Assembly (NCBI RefSeq): GCF_030445035.2
Contig: NC_080677.1
Coordinates: forward strand, 113,081,263 to 113,145,262
From: Dasypus novemcinctus
Taxonomy: Eukaryota > Chordata > Mammalia > Cingulata > Dasypodidae
DNA length: 64,000 nucleotides
Direction of reading: 5' to 3'
The notes under the pieces were generated by a model. It saw only the letters and a list, made by a program, of their open reading frames with translations. It was not told the DNA's origin and ran no database searches. Position 1 is the first letter of the stretch. The number at the start of each line of letters is the position of its first letter. The translations under genes and the position numbers were made by a program. Shown here in pieces: positions 10,537-22,299 of the stretch.

Positions 10537-10644
10537 GAGGAATTTGATGGGGTCCTGAGAGAGGAGATGGTGGCTGAGGCACTCCACAAATTGGGGCGCT
10601 CAGGTTCTGGGACTGAGCAGGTCTACCTCAATCTAACTTTATCA
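10537..10644 (+). CDS. LRGUK: LRGUK coding exon 2 (residues 96-131)
   Basis: The exon has 36 codons in phase 0 at both ends. The acceptor follows a long T-rich tract (TTTGTTTGTTTGCAG) and the donor is a consensus GTGAGT. The peptide runs from Glu-Glu-Phe-Asp-Gly to Asn-Leu-Thr-Leu-Ser and leads into the first LRR. The acceptor reads CAGGAG, so a NAGNAG choice could drop one of the two leading Glu codons (see findings). The open frame extends into intron 2 (to 10761) by chance. Confidence 0.93.
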
Positions 10645-11829
10645 GTGAGTATGACAAAATCGCCATTGGCTGGCAACATCTTGGCCCCAGCTGGACTGTA
10701 TCCATTTTCTCTGGTGCTCTTAGCTTTTGTAGTGGCCCCAATCTCTGAGCCTTGCATTTGATGGAAACTGGTGATAAGAGTTATTTATGTAAATATTGGA
10801 CTTCAAAGAGTGCTGGCCAGTCTAGTAATCAGGCTCAAAAATTCCTTTGTTTTCATTCCCTTCACACTCTATTTCTTTGATCATAAGTAGTCTATATTAT
10901 AGTAATCAATTCTTTCTTTCCAGAAGGTTGCATTTGATTTTGCAAAACCAATCAAAACCTCTTTAAGAATTTTCTCTCTGATCAGTGCAAGAACTAAAAT
11001 TTATATCAGAAGCCAAAGGAACAAAGCATTTTGGTATTGACTTTCCTTCCCACATCAAGAAATAAGTAGCTTTATTTCTCACTTTCCAAACAATACCTAT
11101 TGTTAAAGAAAAAAATTGACTGCTATTCATCAATTTTCAAGGTTTCATAAGTCATAATTAGAGTAGCATAGAATCTTGCCTCTGATTTTATGATAAGAGA
11201 AGCTAAAACCAGAATACTCATAGGACTATAGCTTCTTTCCATCTTTTGTTTCTCTGTGGTCCTAGAAAAATAACCTTTTGTTTCCTTTTTATTGTAAAGA
11301 GTTTAAATATTACTTGGAGATCCACAGAGTAAATGAGATACATAGGTTAAAAGTATGTTGAAATTTTGTTCTTGCACCATAATTTGGCTAAAGAGGAAAA
11401 TCATCCTAAGGTAGTTTCAATTAGGAAGCAACCCAAGAAATGTTAAGTGGTTCCCACCCATGTTGGTTGTACAGCATGTCCTTTGAGGACAGCATGGTAA
11501 GGGTCTATCTAATCTTTTACTCTCTTCACTTTACAATGTTTTGTGGATGACTTAGCTCGTCAGGCGTCACAATGTGCTATATTAATAATTCCAGCAGCCA
11601 ATACCTCCCACACAAGTCCCTTTCAATGTTCTGCTTATGTATGTAGCACTGGGTCTTAAACTGATCTAACCAAAAGGCAATCCTTTAAATCTTATTTCAG
11701 CTATGTAGACCAAAGCTTAACTTATTTTGCCACTGAGCTCCTGACATGTGAGATATTACATGTTGACTTACCTTGCCTGGATAACCTGTTCTACTGAATA
11801 TACTTCTTAGAGCTGCTTTGTTTAGTACT

Positions 11830-11985
11830 TTTGACCCTTTAGTTCTTACTTTATGTTAAGTATTAGTTCCTATTTTCTCTTTATTACTTGTGTACCTATA
11901 TTCTCTTCTACCAAGGTCATAAGTTTCTTAAGGGCAAACCAAGGCCAAGCACAATGCTGCACTTAGTAGGTGTTCCGTCACCATT
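11830..11985 (+). repeat. LINE-2/MIR-type 3' end
   Basis: 'taagtttcttaagggcaaac' and 'aagcacaatgctgcacttag' then 'taggtgttc' follow the L2 3' end in sense. Confidence 0.6.
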
Positions 11986-12179
11986 CATTACTGTTCTAGC
12001 AATCTTCATGAAACAATCATGATCATTATTATATTGGAGAGCTTGGTTAGTAATGACTCTGCATTGGCCATCCCCCCACTCCCCCCCGCCCCCCAACAGC
12101 CCAACATAAACCAGTAATATGGTTCTTTGCCCTGAGGGATTATCTTCCCTTCATTCCCCACTTGAAGTTGCCTAGAAGC

Positions 12180-12420
12180 AGGATTTCGTGGCAGGAGTTC
12201 TGGGCAGGATTCAGGAGACTTGGGTTCTGCTTCCCTCTCCCTGACTAACTTGCTTTGAGAAATTTACTCTATTTATATACCTCCTTGTACCCCCTACATT
12301 CCACACCTCTAAATTGGGAACAAGCTACCCTCCTAATATCACAGATATGTTTGATCAGAGTTTATTGTGAAAGCCCTTTGAAAATTAGCACAGTGAAAGT
12401 ATAGGTGGTATTGTTACTAA
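12180..12420 (+). repeat. MIR SINE
   Basis: 'cttgggttctgcttccctct', 'ctttgagaaatttactctat' and 'cacctctaaattgggaacaa' follow the MIR order, strongly diverged. Confidence 0.6.
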
Positions 12421-12851
12421 TGGCCTCTTGATTAGGTGTCATCTCTCTTTAAAGCTTCATTTAAATTCTAGGCATTTGCCTTTTCTTCTACTAGATAAAG
12501 GCTTTGGCTTTATTGCTATTATGAGTTTTCTGTTTTTTATTTTTTTTAATATAAAACTGCACTAAAGGTCTCATGAACACTGCTTTAATTTGCCTTTTCA
12601 TGTTGTGTTGGGCTTTTGCTAACAGCACTAATTTTCTAAGCTATTATTTTCTTTAGAGGAATGCATTTTTGATGGGTTTGTACTCTATTTGAATTCCTTT
12701 TAGTAGTAGACTTCAGATTCCCTTTTTTCACTTCTACACTTTTAACAGAAATTCTGGATTTCTTTCTATCAACTATTATTTCCATAGTTGCAAGAGAGCT
12801 GAGTTAGTACCCCATAAGCTAAATTAAAGTCTTTACCTTTTGTTTTCTCAG

Positions 12852-12933
12852 GGTTGTGATTTAATCGACATTAGCATTCTCTGTGAATATGTTCACCTGC
12901 AGAAGTTGGATCTTTCAGTAAATAAAATTAAAG
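12852..12933 (+). CDS. LRGUK: LRGUK coding exon 3 (residues 132-159, first LRR)
   Basis: The exon has 82 bases, enters in phase 0 and leaves one base of codon 159. The acceptor is TTTTCTCAG and the donor GTATGT. The peptide begins Gly-Cys-Asp-Leu-Ile and contains the first SDS22-like repeat, LQKLDLSVNKI, with the Asn of the LxxLxLxxNxI consensus in place. The split codon (G + AT) gives Asp when joined to exon 4. Confidence 0.95.
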
Positions 12934-13824
12934 GTATGTAATTGCTTTCTTGAAAATTGATGGATTGGTGAATTATTTTAAAAGTTAAACTTTGCAGTAT
13001 GTCATATAGTTTTAATACCACAAAGCTTGCTCTCACTGATACTGTGGATCCATTTAAAATGACTCCTCCCCATGCAAAAAAAGGGCATGAATGACTGATA
13101 AATTAAAAAATAACGTGTACCTGCACACACGTGATTTTATGACATGATTGAGATGTATTGATGATATTTAAGAGTATCAAATAGAATATTTGCTTTATTT
13201 CCTCCTTTTAAGACATGGATCATTACTTCAGTACTTCTTGAATATTTGATGATTCCCTTCTCTTTATTAGTTATTCAGTACAGATAATCTAGTCCTTTTT
13301 TTTCTTTAATAGATTCTTTTCTTTATTTTGCTGTTGCATCTACATCTTATCATGACTAACTACTTCTGTTCTCACTTGAGCACCAAGGATTCTCAATTTT
13401 TTTCCTTTCCTTTTGCTTTCTCTCTATTTACTTGATTCTTTTATCTCTAACTGGCCATTTGTAGTATAATATATTTTTGACACCTGTTCACATTTAATGA
13501 AATTAGTCCTGCAATTGTCACATTTTCTTCAAAATTTGGTTCTTGTTTCTAATTTATGATCTTATTTGAAGTTAACAGTGCATTTCATTATTTCTGACTT
13601 GCTTTCTTCACTAATAACCTTTCTACTTCCTACTTTCATCTACCTTTTTTGTCTTGACAAGTTTTGTTGATATGGTCTTCTTTTTCATTTTCAGATTTTC
13701 CTCTCTCATATGACTCCAATAATTAATATCCATCCTTACTTTTCAATGGCTAAGAAATATTCCAGCATTTTAAATTCTTAAAATACTACTGTTTTTGAAA
13801 TACTTATTATTTTTCTTAGTATTA

Positions 13825-14015
13825 TAGAACTTTATAATCGAAAATTACAAACAAGCACAAGTAGGGAGAGTAATGAATCTATCCCTCAGTGTCAACAATT
13901 TATCAATCAGCCCATGACCAATCTTGTTTCATGTATACCTCTCCACCCCCGCTCCCCATTGCCTTCCCCAATTTATTTTTATTTTTTTTTAGCAATTCCA
14001 AGGTATATTATCATC
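13825..14015 (-). repeat. Old L1 3' fragment, antisense
   Basis: 'ggagagtaatgaatctatcc', 'tcaacaatttatcaatcagc' and 'accaatcttgtttcatgtat' match the antisense 3' end of old L1 elements that read '...agcttcaacaattatcaa...' in other mammals. Confidence 0.55.
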
Positions 14016-14276
14016 AGAAAGACTTTTTATTGTTCCCGGCGGGAGCTCTCCCTCCTTCCTTCCCCACGTTGGTATTATTGGATAAGGAGTTGCAGAAAGT
14101 GGAAGGCTTTAACAATATTCTGACTCTGTGGAGCAGGGAGACCACAGTTGTGATCAAAGCTTTTCTCTTCTGTCAGATTTGTCTGATTTAATCTTTTATG
14201 GGCATTTCATTGATTTATCAAGTGTTTGAGAGGCTACTGTGTGTCTTTTTGTAACAGCAGCCTTACTGAGGCTCTG

Positions 14277-14461
14277 AAGTAGAATAGTCTTCTCCTTGCA
14301 TGAGAATCATCTTCAGGGACTGTTAAAACCCAGGTTACTGGGCCCCACTCTCTAAGTTTCTGATTCAGTAGACCTGGGGTGGGGCTTCAAAATTTGCATT
14401 TTGAACCTGTTCAGGGGTGAGCTGAGGCTGCTGGTCCCTAACCACACTTTGAGAACCACTG
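14277..14461 (+). repeat. MER5A hAT element
   Basis: 'actgttaaaacccaggttac', 'tgattcagtagacctggggt' and the terminal 'cacactttgagaaccactg' are diagnostic of MER5A, a non-autonomous hAT-Charlie element. The left end is decayed. Confidence 0.85.
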
Positions 14462-16077
14462 AGGGAGACGTGAGGAGCTCCTGCCATCTGGTGGACACCG
14501 AGGTCACTACACTGAATAGGAAATTAGGTACTACAAGCCCCACATTCCAGGCTACGGTGTTTTTGTTATTTTTCCTCTCAGAATGATTTGAAAGCATTGG
14601 CTGTCTACAAAATGTGGTATACACTCCCCAACTCTTTGTCTCCATCTGAGTACTAGCTACTTCTGCTTCCAGACGGAGCTTCGTGATATGATGCTTAATC
14701 TACCCACGGAAAGGTCAACTCCAAGGAGGTCTGGGGCCAGTGGAAGTCAACAGAACTGAGACCACTATGGACAGTCACCGTAGCTGAGCTCAGAGCTCAG
14801 CAAAAATCAGAAGGCAATTCCTGTTTCTCTTTTAGCTTTCCTTTCAGGGAAAGGACTTGCTCATTAATTCCCACCAAACTGTCAATGACCCAATGAATCG
14901 TTCCTCCTAGAACTATTTACATTTCCTAGAAAAGGGTACAGTTAAGTCCAAAGGAATGAAGTAGAAACTGGTAGGGATTATCTGCCTTCAGTGTGCCTTA
15001 GAGAAGAAAAGTGATTGGGACCCTCCCCCACCCCCTGCCACCCCGGCCACGCTGCCTGCTCGCAAAGTCCGGGCGCACCCAGTGGCTCCAGGCTGTCTTC
15101 CTTCTCCCACGTGCCTGTACCATCTGGTGAAAATGTGGAGGCTCCACTCTCCCGCTGGAAACCATCCTCTGAGGGACTGAGGTCGTTGGTTCCCTATCTA
15201 GAGTGAGCAGTGAGAGGGAGATGTTGGTGGAGAGAAGAGTCACTGGTCGAGCCAAAGAGAATGCTGTTATTCCGGTCATGTAATTCTTCGTGATTCTTTC
15301 CGTCATTTGTGCTGCTTCCCTGACATGCTTCTGCTGGAGAGTGTCAGAGAAAGGAAAAAGAATATTTCACAATTCTTTATGCTTTATATGTAATTTTGCT
15401 ATGAGTATTTTTTATTAGCATACTAGTGTTTTTCTCAGTAGTCAAGATTCGGAATGTTTGCTTGGGATAAAATGCCAAACTCAGAAGTACTTTTGAATCC
15501 AGAGTCAAAGTAAAATAAAGGCAATGATTTAAATCACTTAAAAAATTAATGAGATTTATGCTTAAGTTAAACAAAAACAAAATTTAATTTGCACAGAGAC
15601 TTCTCTGTGGCGTTTTCCAGTGTTCCTGAAAAGACCCAATCCAGGTATTTAGGGGCTAATTATCAAATTTAGGGGCTAATTTATCTAAGGTTTTACTTCC
15701 TCATCATTTTCTCTAAGGCTGACAATTTTTGAAGCATTTGTTAGCAGCTCCTAGGAGAGTGAGCTGGGACATGGAGGTGGCCTTGGCCATTTGTTACTTG
15801 TCTGTGCTGGGAAAAGGAGTGGAAGTTGTGGGGAGGCCTTGGAAGGAAGGTTAAACCATGGGATCATGGAGCGTTTTCCACACTTTTTTTTTTTTTTTAA
15901 GATAGTTCATGCACACTCTTGTTTTTATTCATTTCATTCATCTGAAATAATTAAGATATGCTTGCAACTGGCTTGATTTTAAAATGTTCTGATATAATGT
16001 ATGCTGTTTTTAATGACTGTCTAGTTTTTATTTTATTGGCTTACCTTATTCTATATTTGTTCCCCCTACCACCCCAG

Positions 16078-16178
16078 ATTTGTCCTGTGTGAGTTGTATG
16101 CCTTATCTTCTAGAACTTAATGCTTCTCAAAATAAACTGACTACTTTCTTCGATTTCAAGCCACCCAAAAATCTCAAG
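16078..16178 (+). CDS. LRGUK: LRGUK coding exon 4 (residues 159-192, LRR 2)
   Basis: The exon has 101 bases: two bases complete Asp159, then 33 codons. The acceptor is a C-rich ACCCCAG and the donor GTAGAC is moderate. The peptide contains the degenerate repeat LLELNASQNKLTTF followed by a Phe-Lys-Pro-Pro-Lys-Asn loop, typical of this LRGUK repeat. It joins in phase 0 to exon 5. Confidence 0.94.
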
Positions 16179-16704
16179 GTAGACACTTTCTATACATTAA
16201 TTACATAAATTATATGTTCTGCAAAGTATATTAAATGGGTAAAACAGCACTAAAGATAAATAGCGACTTCAGAGAGAATAAGATATAGGGGTAAATAATG
16301 TATGTGTCTGAAATGAAAGAAAAAGGAGTAAACAGATTTGTATGTCATTTATTGTGGGAAAGTGAGATGTCTATAATGGATAGTCTTTTTAGAAAGGTTT
16401 CCTAAAACTTAGTGTTCAAACCAAAGAACTTATTTCCTTCCATTCACCGTTCTCCCTCATAGTTGTATGTTTTTATTATAGCAGAACAATTTTCTATCTA
16501 ATTTGTAGTCTGAAATATCTGTCAACTTCCTGTAGGCTTAACTTTTGCCTTCCTTTTTTATTTAACCTTTACTATTTTTAAGAAATTATTTCAGATTTTC
16601 GTTCTTGTTTCTCTAAACTCGCTTTTGCATTTCTGAGACAGAAACAAACTGTCTGAATTTTGGTTCATAGAGCAGTTTACTATGCCATAGAGTGGTGTAT
16701 TTCA

Positions 16705-16830
16705 CCTGTGGTTTTGTTAAAATGAGCTTCCACTCAGATGCTCTGGGTGGGGCCTGAGATTGTGATTGCTTCCAAGCTCCCCGGCAGTGCCACCGCTGCT
16801 GTGCTGTGCACCACACCTGAGTAGAGAAGA
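16705..16830 (+). repeat. MER5-like hAT fragment
   Basis: 'ttttgttaaaatgagcttcc', 'gggtggggcctgagattgtg' and 'caagctccccggcag' follow MER5A, with the left end missing. Confidence 0.6.
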
Positions 16831-16835
16831 CAGCG

Positions 16836-17012
16836 CAGTGGTTCCCAGTCTTTTCTGCACACTGGAATCACCTGGGGAGTTTAAAAAACTATTGATGCCT
16901 GGTCCCACTGGCACAGAGTCTGATTTAATTGGTGTGAGGTGAGGCATAGGCTTTGGAATTCTTAAAAGATCCCCAGGTGATTCAAATGTGCTGACAAATT
17001 TGGGAACCATTG
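16836..17012 (+). repeat. MER20-like hAT element
   Basis: The ends are inverted: 'cagtggttcccagtc' on the left, 'tttgggaaccattg' on the right. The body has 'tggaatcacctggggagttt' and its complement 'ccccaggtgattcaaatgt'. This is the MER20/MER5 style of short hAT element. Confidence 0.7.
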
Positions 17013-17769
17013 GCACAGAGCTTATGATTAATGTTCTTATAGTGGACTCACATTTTTAATAAGAAAGCTACTTTAAGGAATGAACATCAACTATTGTCTT
17101 TTAGTATTTATTTGTTTTATTTTATTTACAAATGAAATAGAGGTAGATCCAAAGTATTTTGCTGAGGCTTTCACATACAATACAAAATATAAAATCTGTT
17201 TGCAATCAAGAATCTGACTTACCCTATACCTATACGTATACCCTATACAGTGAGATGCCTTTCTTGATTTTTTTCTGGTGCTTCTCATTATTCCATTTTT
17301 ATCAGTGGTATTTACTGTGTGGTATTTTTTTTTTTTCCCTTTGAAATTATAGTAATTGCCGGGGTAATATCTTTTTGTCCCAGTAAGTCACACAAGGTGC
17401 CTATTTGTAGTCCATAGGGGACCACTTGGGCTTCAGGTTACTCGGAAATTGTATTTGAAGAGCTGTTTCAATTCTCCTTTGCTGTCCCCTTACTCCTTGC
17501 CCTGGATCCCCTCTGAAATAAGTCATGGGAGCATATGACTAGGAACAACCTGAGGAAAATTTCCTTGGTGTTTCTTCCATTCATCCGTCTATCTTCTCCC
17601 CTCCCCCAAAGACCACAAAAAGGAACAAAAACAAATACTGTACTCCATCCTGAAAGCACGAAGCTGTGAGAGAATTAGGAGCAAACATACTGGCAACTTC
17701 AGAGAAGTGCTTACAAAGTGTCAGGCTGTCCCTCTCAGGTTTTTCAACGCTATGCATGCATGGGAAGGA

Positions 17770-17905
17770 AATGACTGAGGCATCGCAGGCATTAATCTTA
17801 TTTGATCCTCACCCAAAAGCCACAGGGCCGCTGGTACTGTCCCATTTTCTGATGTTTACTGATGAGGACTGAAGCGTAGAAACCCAATGTCTGCAGCCCC
17901 GATAT
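17770..17905 (-). repeat. MIR fragment, antisense
   Basis: 'cttatttgatcctcacccaa', 'tactgtcccattttctgatg' and 'gatgaggactgaagcgtaga' follow the antisense MIR order. Confidence 0.55.
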
Positions 17906-19506
17906 CTCACTCTCTAGGGAAGCTCTGCTTGTTCCACCAACCAGAGAGAATGCACGTTTACTAAAGAGCAGGGGCTTCTTACTTGTATTCTTTTTGTATT
18001 TATTGGCATGCGTTTGCTCTTCGTAGGTGAAGTTAATGCTAATTTGATTTGATAGGTCCTTCCTACTAGCTCTGGTTTCACACGGGCATCAGAGCAATAT
18101 CATAACCCCTTTGCGGTCTCTCAGTGACCCTAAATTCCTAGATACATGTAGGGCAGAGAACTGGCTGGAGCCCTGACTGAGGTGTGGTTAGACAGGAGCA
18201 CACACATGCTGTGGCAAGAGAACAAAAGGTGTTGATGAGAAAGTGTAAATCATCATTAAGCCCAGAGAATTAGAAATTTATTCCTAGTCCATCATTTGGG
18301 ACTTTTTTAATGTATAGAAGGAAACAATGAATATTAATCTCATTTTACATCATGCCAAACTGACTTCTGACTTCTCTCATGGTATGTATTTCACATAGCT
18401 GCAATTTGTACAAGCATAGTTTTGTGTTCTCATATTTTTTTAACCTAACACTATTTTATTTGCTCATTTCTATTTCTCGACAGGGTCACACACTCGTATT
18501 TTATGTGACTATGTAGTCCTATTGCTATATTGTAATTACATTAACCATTTTTCTGCTCTTGCTATTTGAGTTTTCAGATTTTAAAAAATGTATTTAGAGC
18601 ACTTAGTATTTAAAGTATTTAGGATTTAATGCACTGCTAAAATAATCTTAGTAAAAATTTTTGAGTGGCATCACTATAAAGGGCATGAGAAGATAAGAAT
18701 ATTTGCATAGTGCTTATTATAAAATTATTTGATATCCAGAAAATGATTACAATGTGCCCAACAACTTATCAATGCAGGTATTTTTTAAAAACTTGGGCTT
18801 TTCTTTCCTTTCTCAAAGAAATCATTTTTGTGTATCTTTTGCTAGAAGGTAAATAACTAAACAAAGTTTACCAGTATTTCTTTTGTTGGTGGGGCTTGTG
18901 TTTTTACTTGAGAACTACTGATGTTGCTGAAAACACTTTCTTAAAATAGTCAATTTTGAGAAAAGATGTAAAGCTGAAGAGATATGGCCCAAAGGATGGG
19001 TAAGAAAGATGATTCTGGCATTTAAGGGGTCACTTGGGAGAACATATTGAGATAGGAATATAAAGGTAAAGAAAAGGGAAACAAGATATGCATATGAACT
19101 AACTGAACGTAGTTTACTGGGCATTAGAGAAAATGAAAGAAATGGTGGTAAGTAAGAGTGAAATTGTAGTAAATTCTGAAGGAGGATCAAGAAGGTTTAA
19201 AATAAATGCTTAAAATGGAGAGAGTAACTGCAGGCATTGAAAGCATTCAGGCTGTGGGGCTGGCTGGGGGGCACTGATGGGGTCAGAGCAATGAAGAAGG
19301 GGTCTCCTCTTAGCATCTCTCAAATGCATGGACAAAGGTCCCAGGCAGAAAATGGATAAAGATGCATGAATGTTGTAGCCTTAGTGCATTTTCAATAAAG
19401 AAGTCTAACTCTACAACCAGTATTAAATTCCTCATGTATAATTACTTATTGTGGTGAAGATGAATGAAAAATAAAGTATGGCATATTGTTCTCTTTTTCG
19501 CACCAG

Positions 19507-19588
19507 AATGCAGATTTTTCCTGCAACCAAATTTCTGAAATGTGTGATTTGTCTTCATACCAGGCTCTCACTAAATTAATTTTGGACA
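19507..19588 (+). CDS. LRGUK: LRGUK coding exon 5 (residues 193-220, LRR 3)
   Basis: The exon has 82 bases: 27 full codons plus the first base of codon 220. The acceptor is TTTTTCGCACCAG. It encodes the repeat around ADFSCNQISEMCDL and ends at LTKLILD. The donor is GTATCCTTT, the U12 class, rather than a U2 donor. Joining A to GC of exon 6 gives Ser220; I recall Gly there in other mammals. Confidence 0.93.
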
Positions 19589-19598
19589 GTATCCTTTG
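19589..19598 (+). other. LRGUK: U12-type 5' splice site
   Basis: GTATCCTTTG directly after the last base of exon 5. The first nine bases equal the U12 donor consensus. U2 donors seldom have CC at +5/+6. Confidence 0.88.
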
Positions 19599-19992
19599 AA
19601 TGAGTAAACAGAAAACTTTGGTTAATAGATCCACTAAGTAATGTGTACCAGATGGCAATTTATTAGAGATGTGTGACTCATTTAAATGATTAAGAATTGA
19701 TATTCACAAGGCAAGGAAAGATATATTTACCAAGGAATAAAACTTCAAGTCAACTTGCCAAGAGCACCTTATACCTGAGAAGCTGAAAGTAAGAATGCCA
19801 TTCTTCTGAAAAAATGTGTATTTATTCTTAATTGGAGAATCAGATAAGAAGTTCTGCTTTAATTGGCTTTGACACCTTCAAATTTACTTAAAGATGTGCC
19901 TTATTTTAATATAAATTCAGTGTTTGAAAATCCAGCTTTGTTCATAAGTAAAATTTTTTATTTTACAAATAATTCGTATTAAACTCTCTTTA

Positions 19993-20393
19993 TTTTTTTA
20001 TTTTTTAAAGATTTATTTTATTTCCCCCCCATTGTCTGTTCTCTGTGTCCATTCGCTGTGTGTTCTTCTACGTCCACTTGCATCCTTGTCAGTGGCATGG
20101 GGAATCTGTTTCTTTTTGTTGCATCATCTTGCTGCATCAGCTCTTTGTGTGTGCAGCGCCATTCCTGGGTGGGCTGCTCTTTTTTCACGCAGTGCAGCTC
20201 TCCATGTGGGGCGCAGTCCTTGTGTGGGGGGCACCCCTGCGCGGGGGACACCTCTGCGTGGTATGGCACTCCTTGCGCACAGCAGCACTGTGCGTGGGCC
20301 AGACCACATGGGTCAGGAAGCCCTGGGGATAGAACCCTGGACCCTCCATATGGTAGATGAACGCTCTATCAGGTGAGCCACAACTATTTCCCT
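19993..20393 (-). repeat. DAS SINE, antisense
   Basis: The reverse strand begins with the tRNA-like head (+ strand 'ctggaccctccatatggtag') and ends in the A/T-rich tail ('aaagatttattttattt' on +). The flanks are similar, AAACTCTCTTTA at 19981-19992 and AATCTCTCTTTA at 20394-20405 (11 of 12), consistent with a target duplication. Frames across it are not genes. Confidence 0.9.
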
Positions 20394-20441
20394 AATCTCT
20401 CTTTAAATAGCAAACATCTTTATTTAAAATATGCTTTCTTG

Positions 20442-20459
20442 AAAAAAAAAAAAAAAAAA
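20442..20459. repeat. Poly(A) run
   Basis: Eighteen A residues, followed by 'caacaaaac'. It lies about 50 bases after the DAS copy but is not its tail, which is on the other side. Confidence 0.9.
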
Positions 20460-20934
20460 CAACAAAACTTTGCAGTCAACTTCAGGAACATATCTACTGC
20501 ATGAGTCAGGCTCCCGTGCAGACAGAGCCCCTACTCTCAAGTTAGTATGCTCCAATTTCCAGAATTTAAGGGGTTAAATGGGATTGGTGAGTTTAATGAG
20601 CTTGAGTCTCTTCTTTACACCAGAGACTGTGTGTTCTCAGGGGTGATAAGGGAACAGCTCCTTCTCTTTCTCGGTATCTTTTCACCCACTTGAGGATTTT
20701 GAGGGGGCAGGGTGGAAAATGAATTGATTGTCCCTGGGTGCCTCATTCCAGGGATGTGGCAGCAGTTAGTGCACTACCTTTGTAACAAGGCTGAGATGGA
20801 AGAGGATCAGCAGGTCCATTTTCTTAAAGACATGTTTTGTAGAAGAAAACCTTATTTGTTCATGATGGAAAGATTAGAACACAGCACTACTCAATTAACT
20901 ATGAGCTTGAATTGAAATTCAAAAAAACGTAATT

Positions 20935-21068
20935 CTTGTGGGGACGTGTTGGTGCGGGTGTGATATATTTATTAAATACACAGTATAGTGTGCACTTAGT
21001 AAGGGGTCCGTGGTTTTCACCTGACTGGCCAAGGGGTCTGTGGAACAAAAAAGATTAAGAACCCCTGC
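20935..21068. repeat. hAT element terminal fragment
   Basis: 'aaggggtccgtggttttcac' and 'aaggggtctgtggaacaaaa' then 'gattaagaacccctg' match the end of an ancient hAT-Charlie type repeat. The other end is lost. Confidence 0.55.
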
Positions 21069-21321
21069 TTTAGAACTTGTGTGTGAAAATGAGCAATTAG
21101 TGGATATTTAGAGGGTGTTCTCAAAATGTGCAAGTTCTACTGAAGGTAGCCTAACCAATTTCTGTTTTGATGACAAGTAGTACACACAAGCAGCATCTGT
21201 TCATAGTACCTTAAATTTGTGCTTGCATTTTATGTATATTGAATTTGCAAACAGTTTCATTGGCCAAAAGTCTTGTGGCCCAGAAATCCCCTAGCCAGAA
21301 ACACTCCCAAGCCATCTAGGA

Positions 21322-21482
21322 GAGTGCTGCTCAAAGAGGACCAGCAGTATCAGTCAGCATCACCTGTAGCTTCTTAGAAATGCAGATTCTTGAGCTCTAA
21401 CCCCAGACCTACTAAATCAGAATCTGTATTTAAACACGCCCCCTACTTTATTTGTGTACACAGTAAAGCTTGAGAAGCACTG
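21322..21482 (-). repeat. MER5A hAT element, antisense
   Basis: 'cagcatcacctgtagcttct', 'cccagacctactaaatcaga' and terminal 'gcttgagaagcactg' are MER5A in reverse orientation. Confidence 0.8.
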
Positions 21483-22299
21483 CTCTAAAAGTCAGCTGCC
21501 CCTCCAAACTCTTAAGAACCAGAAGGGATTGAGACTCCTGAGCTCCTTTTGGTCATTCAGGGTATCTAGAATGAGGATATTTGTCTACGTAGAGAAAAAA
21601 ACCACCAAAGGAAACAAACAAACCCACAGTATTTAGAACTCAAAACACATGAATAAGCTTCAAATGTTTCTCATTTGAGAATCATAGTTTATATATAATT
21701 TTATCTTTGCATGTAAAAGACTAAACTATTATGACTCTGTAGATGTCAGATATCACCAAGGAAGGAGTTAGGTTTTTTCCCTTGACATTATATTGAATTC
21801 TTTGAATTCAATTTATATTAAATTCTTTGAAGTATAAAAAGCTTTAATTATTACACCAAAACTAATAGAAATTCAGAGTATGAGCATGCAATTGGAATAT
21901 AATACCATTCCTCACCTGCTTTTTAAAAAAAATGCAGATAAGTAGCCAAACCAAAGTAATTTTCATAAACTATTAATGAAATAAACTATTTAAATATCTT
22001 AGTTTTCAAAAGTTAGTAGGCTATCTTCTAAATAGGTACTATATATGCCACCTCCCCCTTTTGTGCTGTGCAAGCATATATCATATTTTCCATGATCTAG
22101 TAATGGCGTTTGACAAGTTTTAGCTGGATAGCTAAAAGCAAAAATATCTCTGACAAGATTATAAATTAATTTCTGTGGGGGAAAACACTTGATAGGATTG
22201 TTTTATAAGCTTTAATTGAAATAAAAAAGCTACCAAGATAATTTGTAAACAGCTACCAAGAGAATCTTAACAACTTTTTTAAAGACTTTCATGAAATGA

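Larger units (their letters stand above)
10645..12851 (+). other. LRGUK: LRGUK intron 2
   Basis: Phase 0, donor GTGAGT. It holds an L2 fragment and a MIR. 10760-11820 and 12430-12840 are AT-rich with nothing I can name. Confidence 0.85.
12934..16077 (+). other. LRGUK: LRGUK intron 3
   Basis: Phase 1. It holds an old L1 3' fragment and a MER5A. 13000-13820 and 14650-16070 are T-rich or mixed single-copy sequence in which I recognise nothing. A run of T occurs at about 15885-15898. Confidence 0.8.
16179..19506 (+). other. LRGUK: LRGUK intron 4
   Basis: Phase 0, donor GTAGAC. It contains two hAT-type elements and a MIR. 17010-17760 and 17910-19500 show nothing I can name; an apparent purine-rich frame at 18915-19190 is not gene-like. 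Confidence 0.8.
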
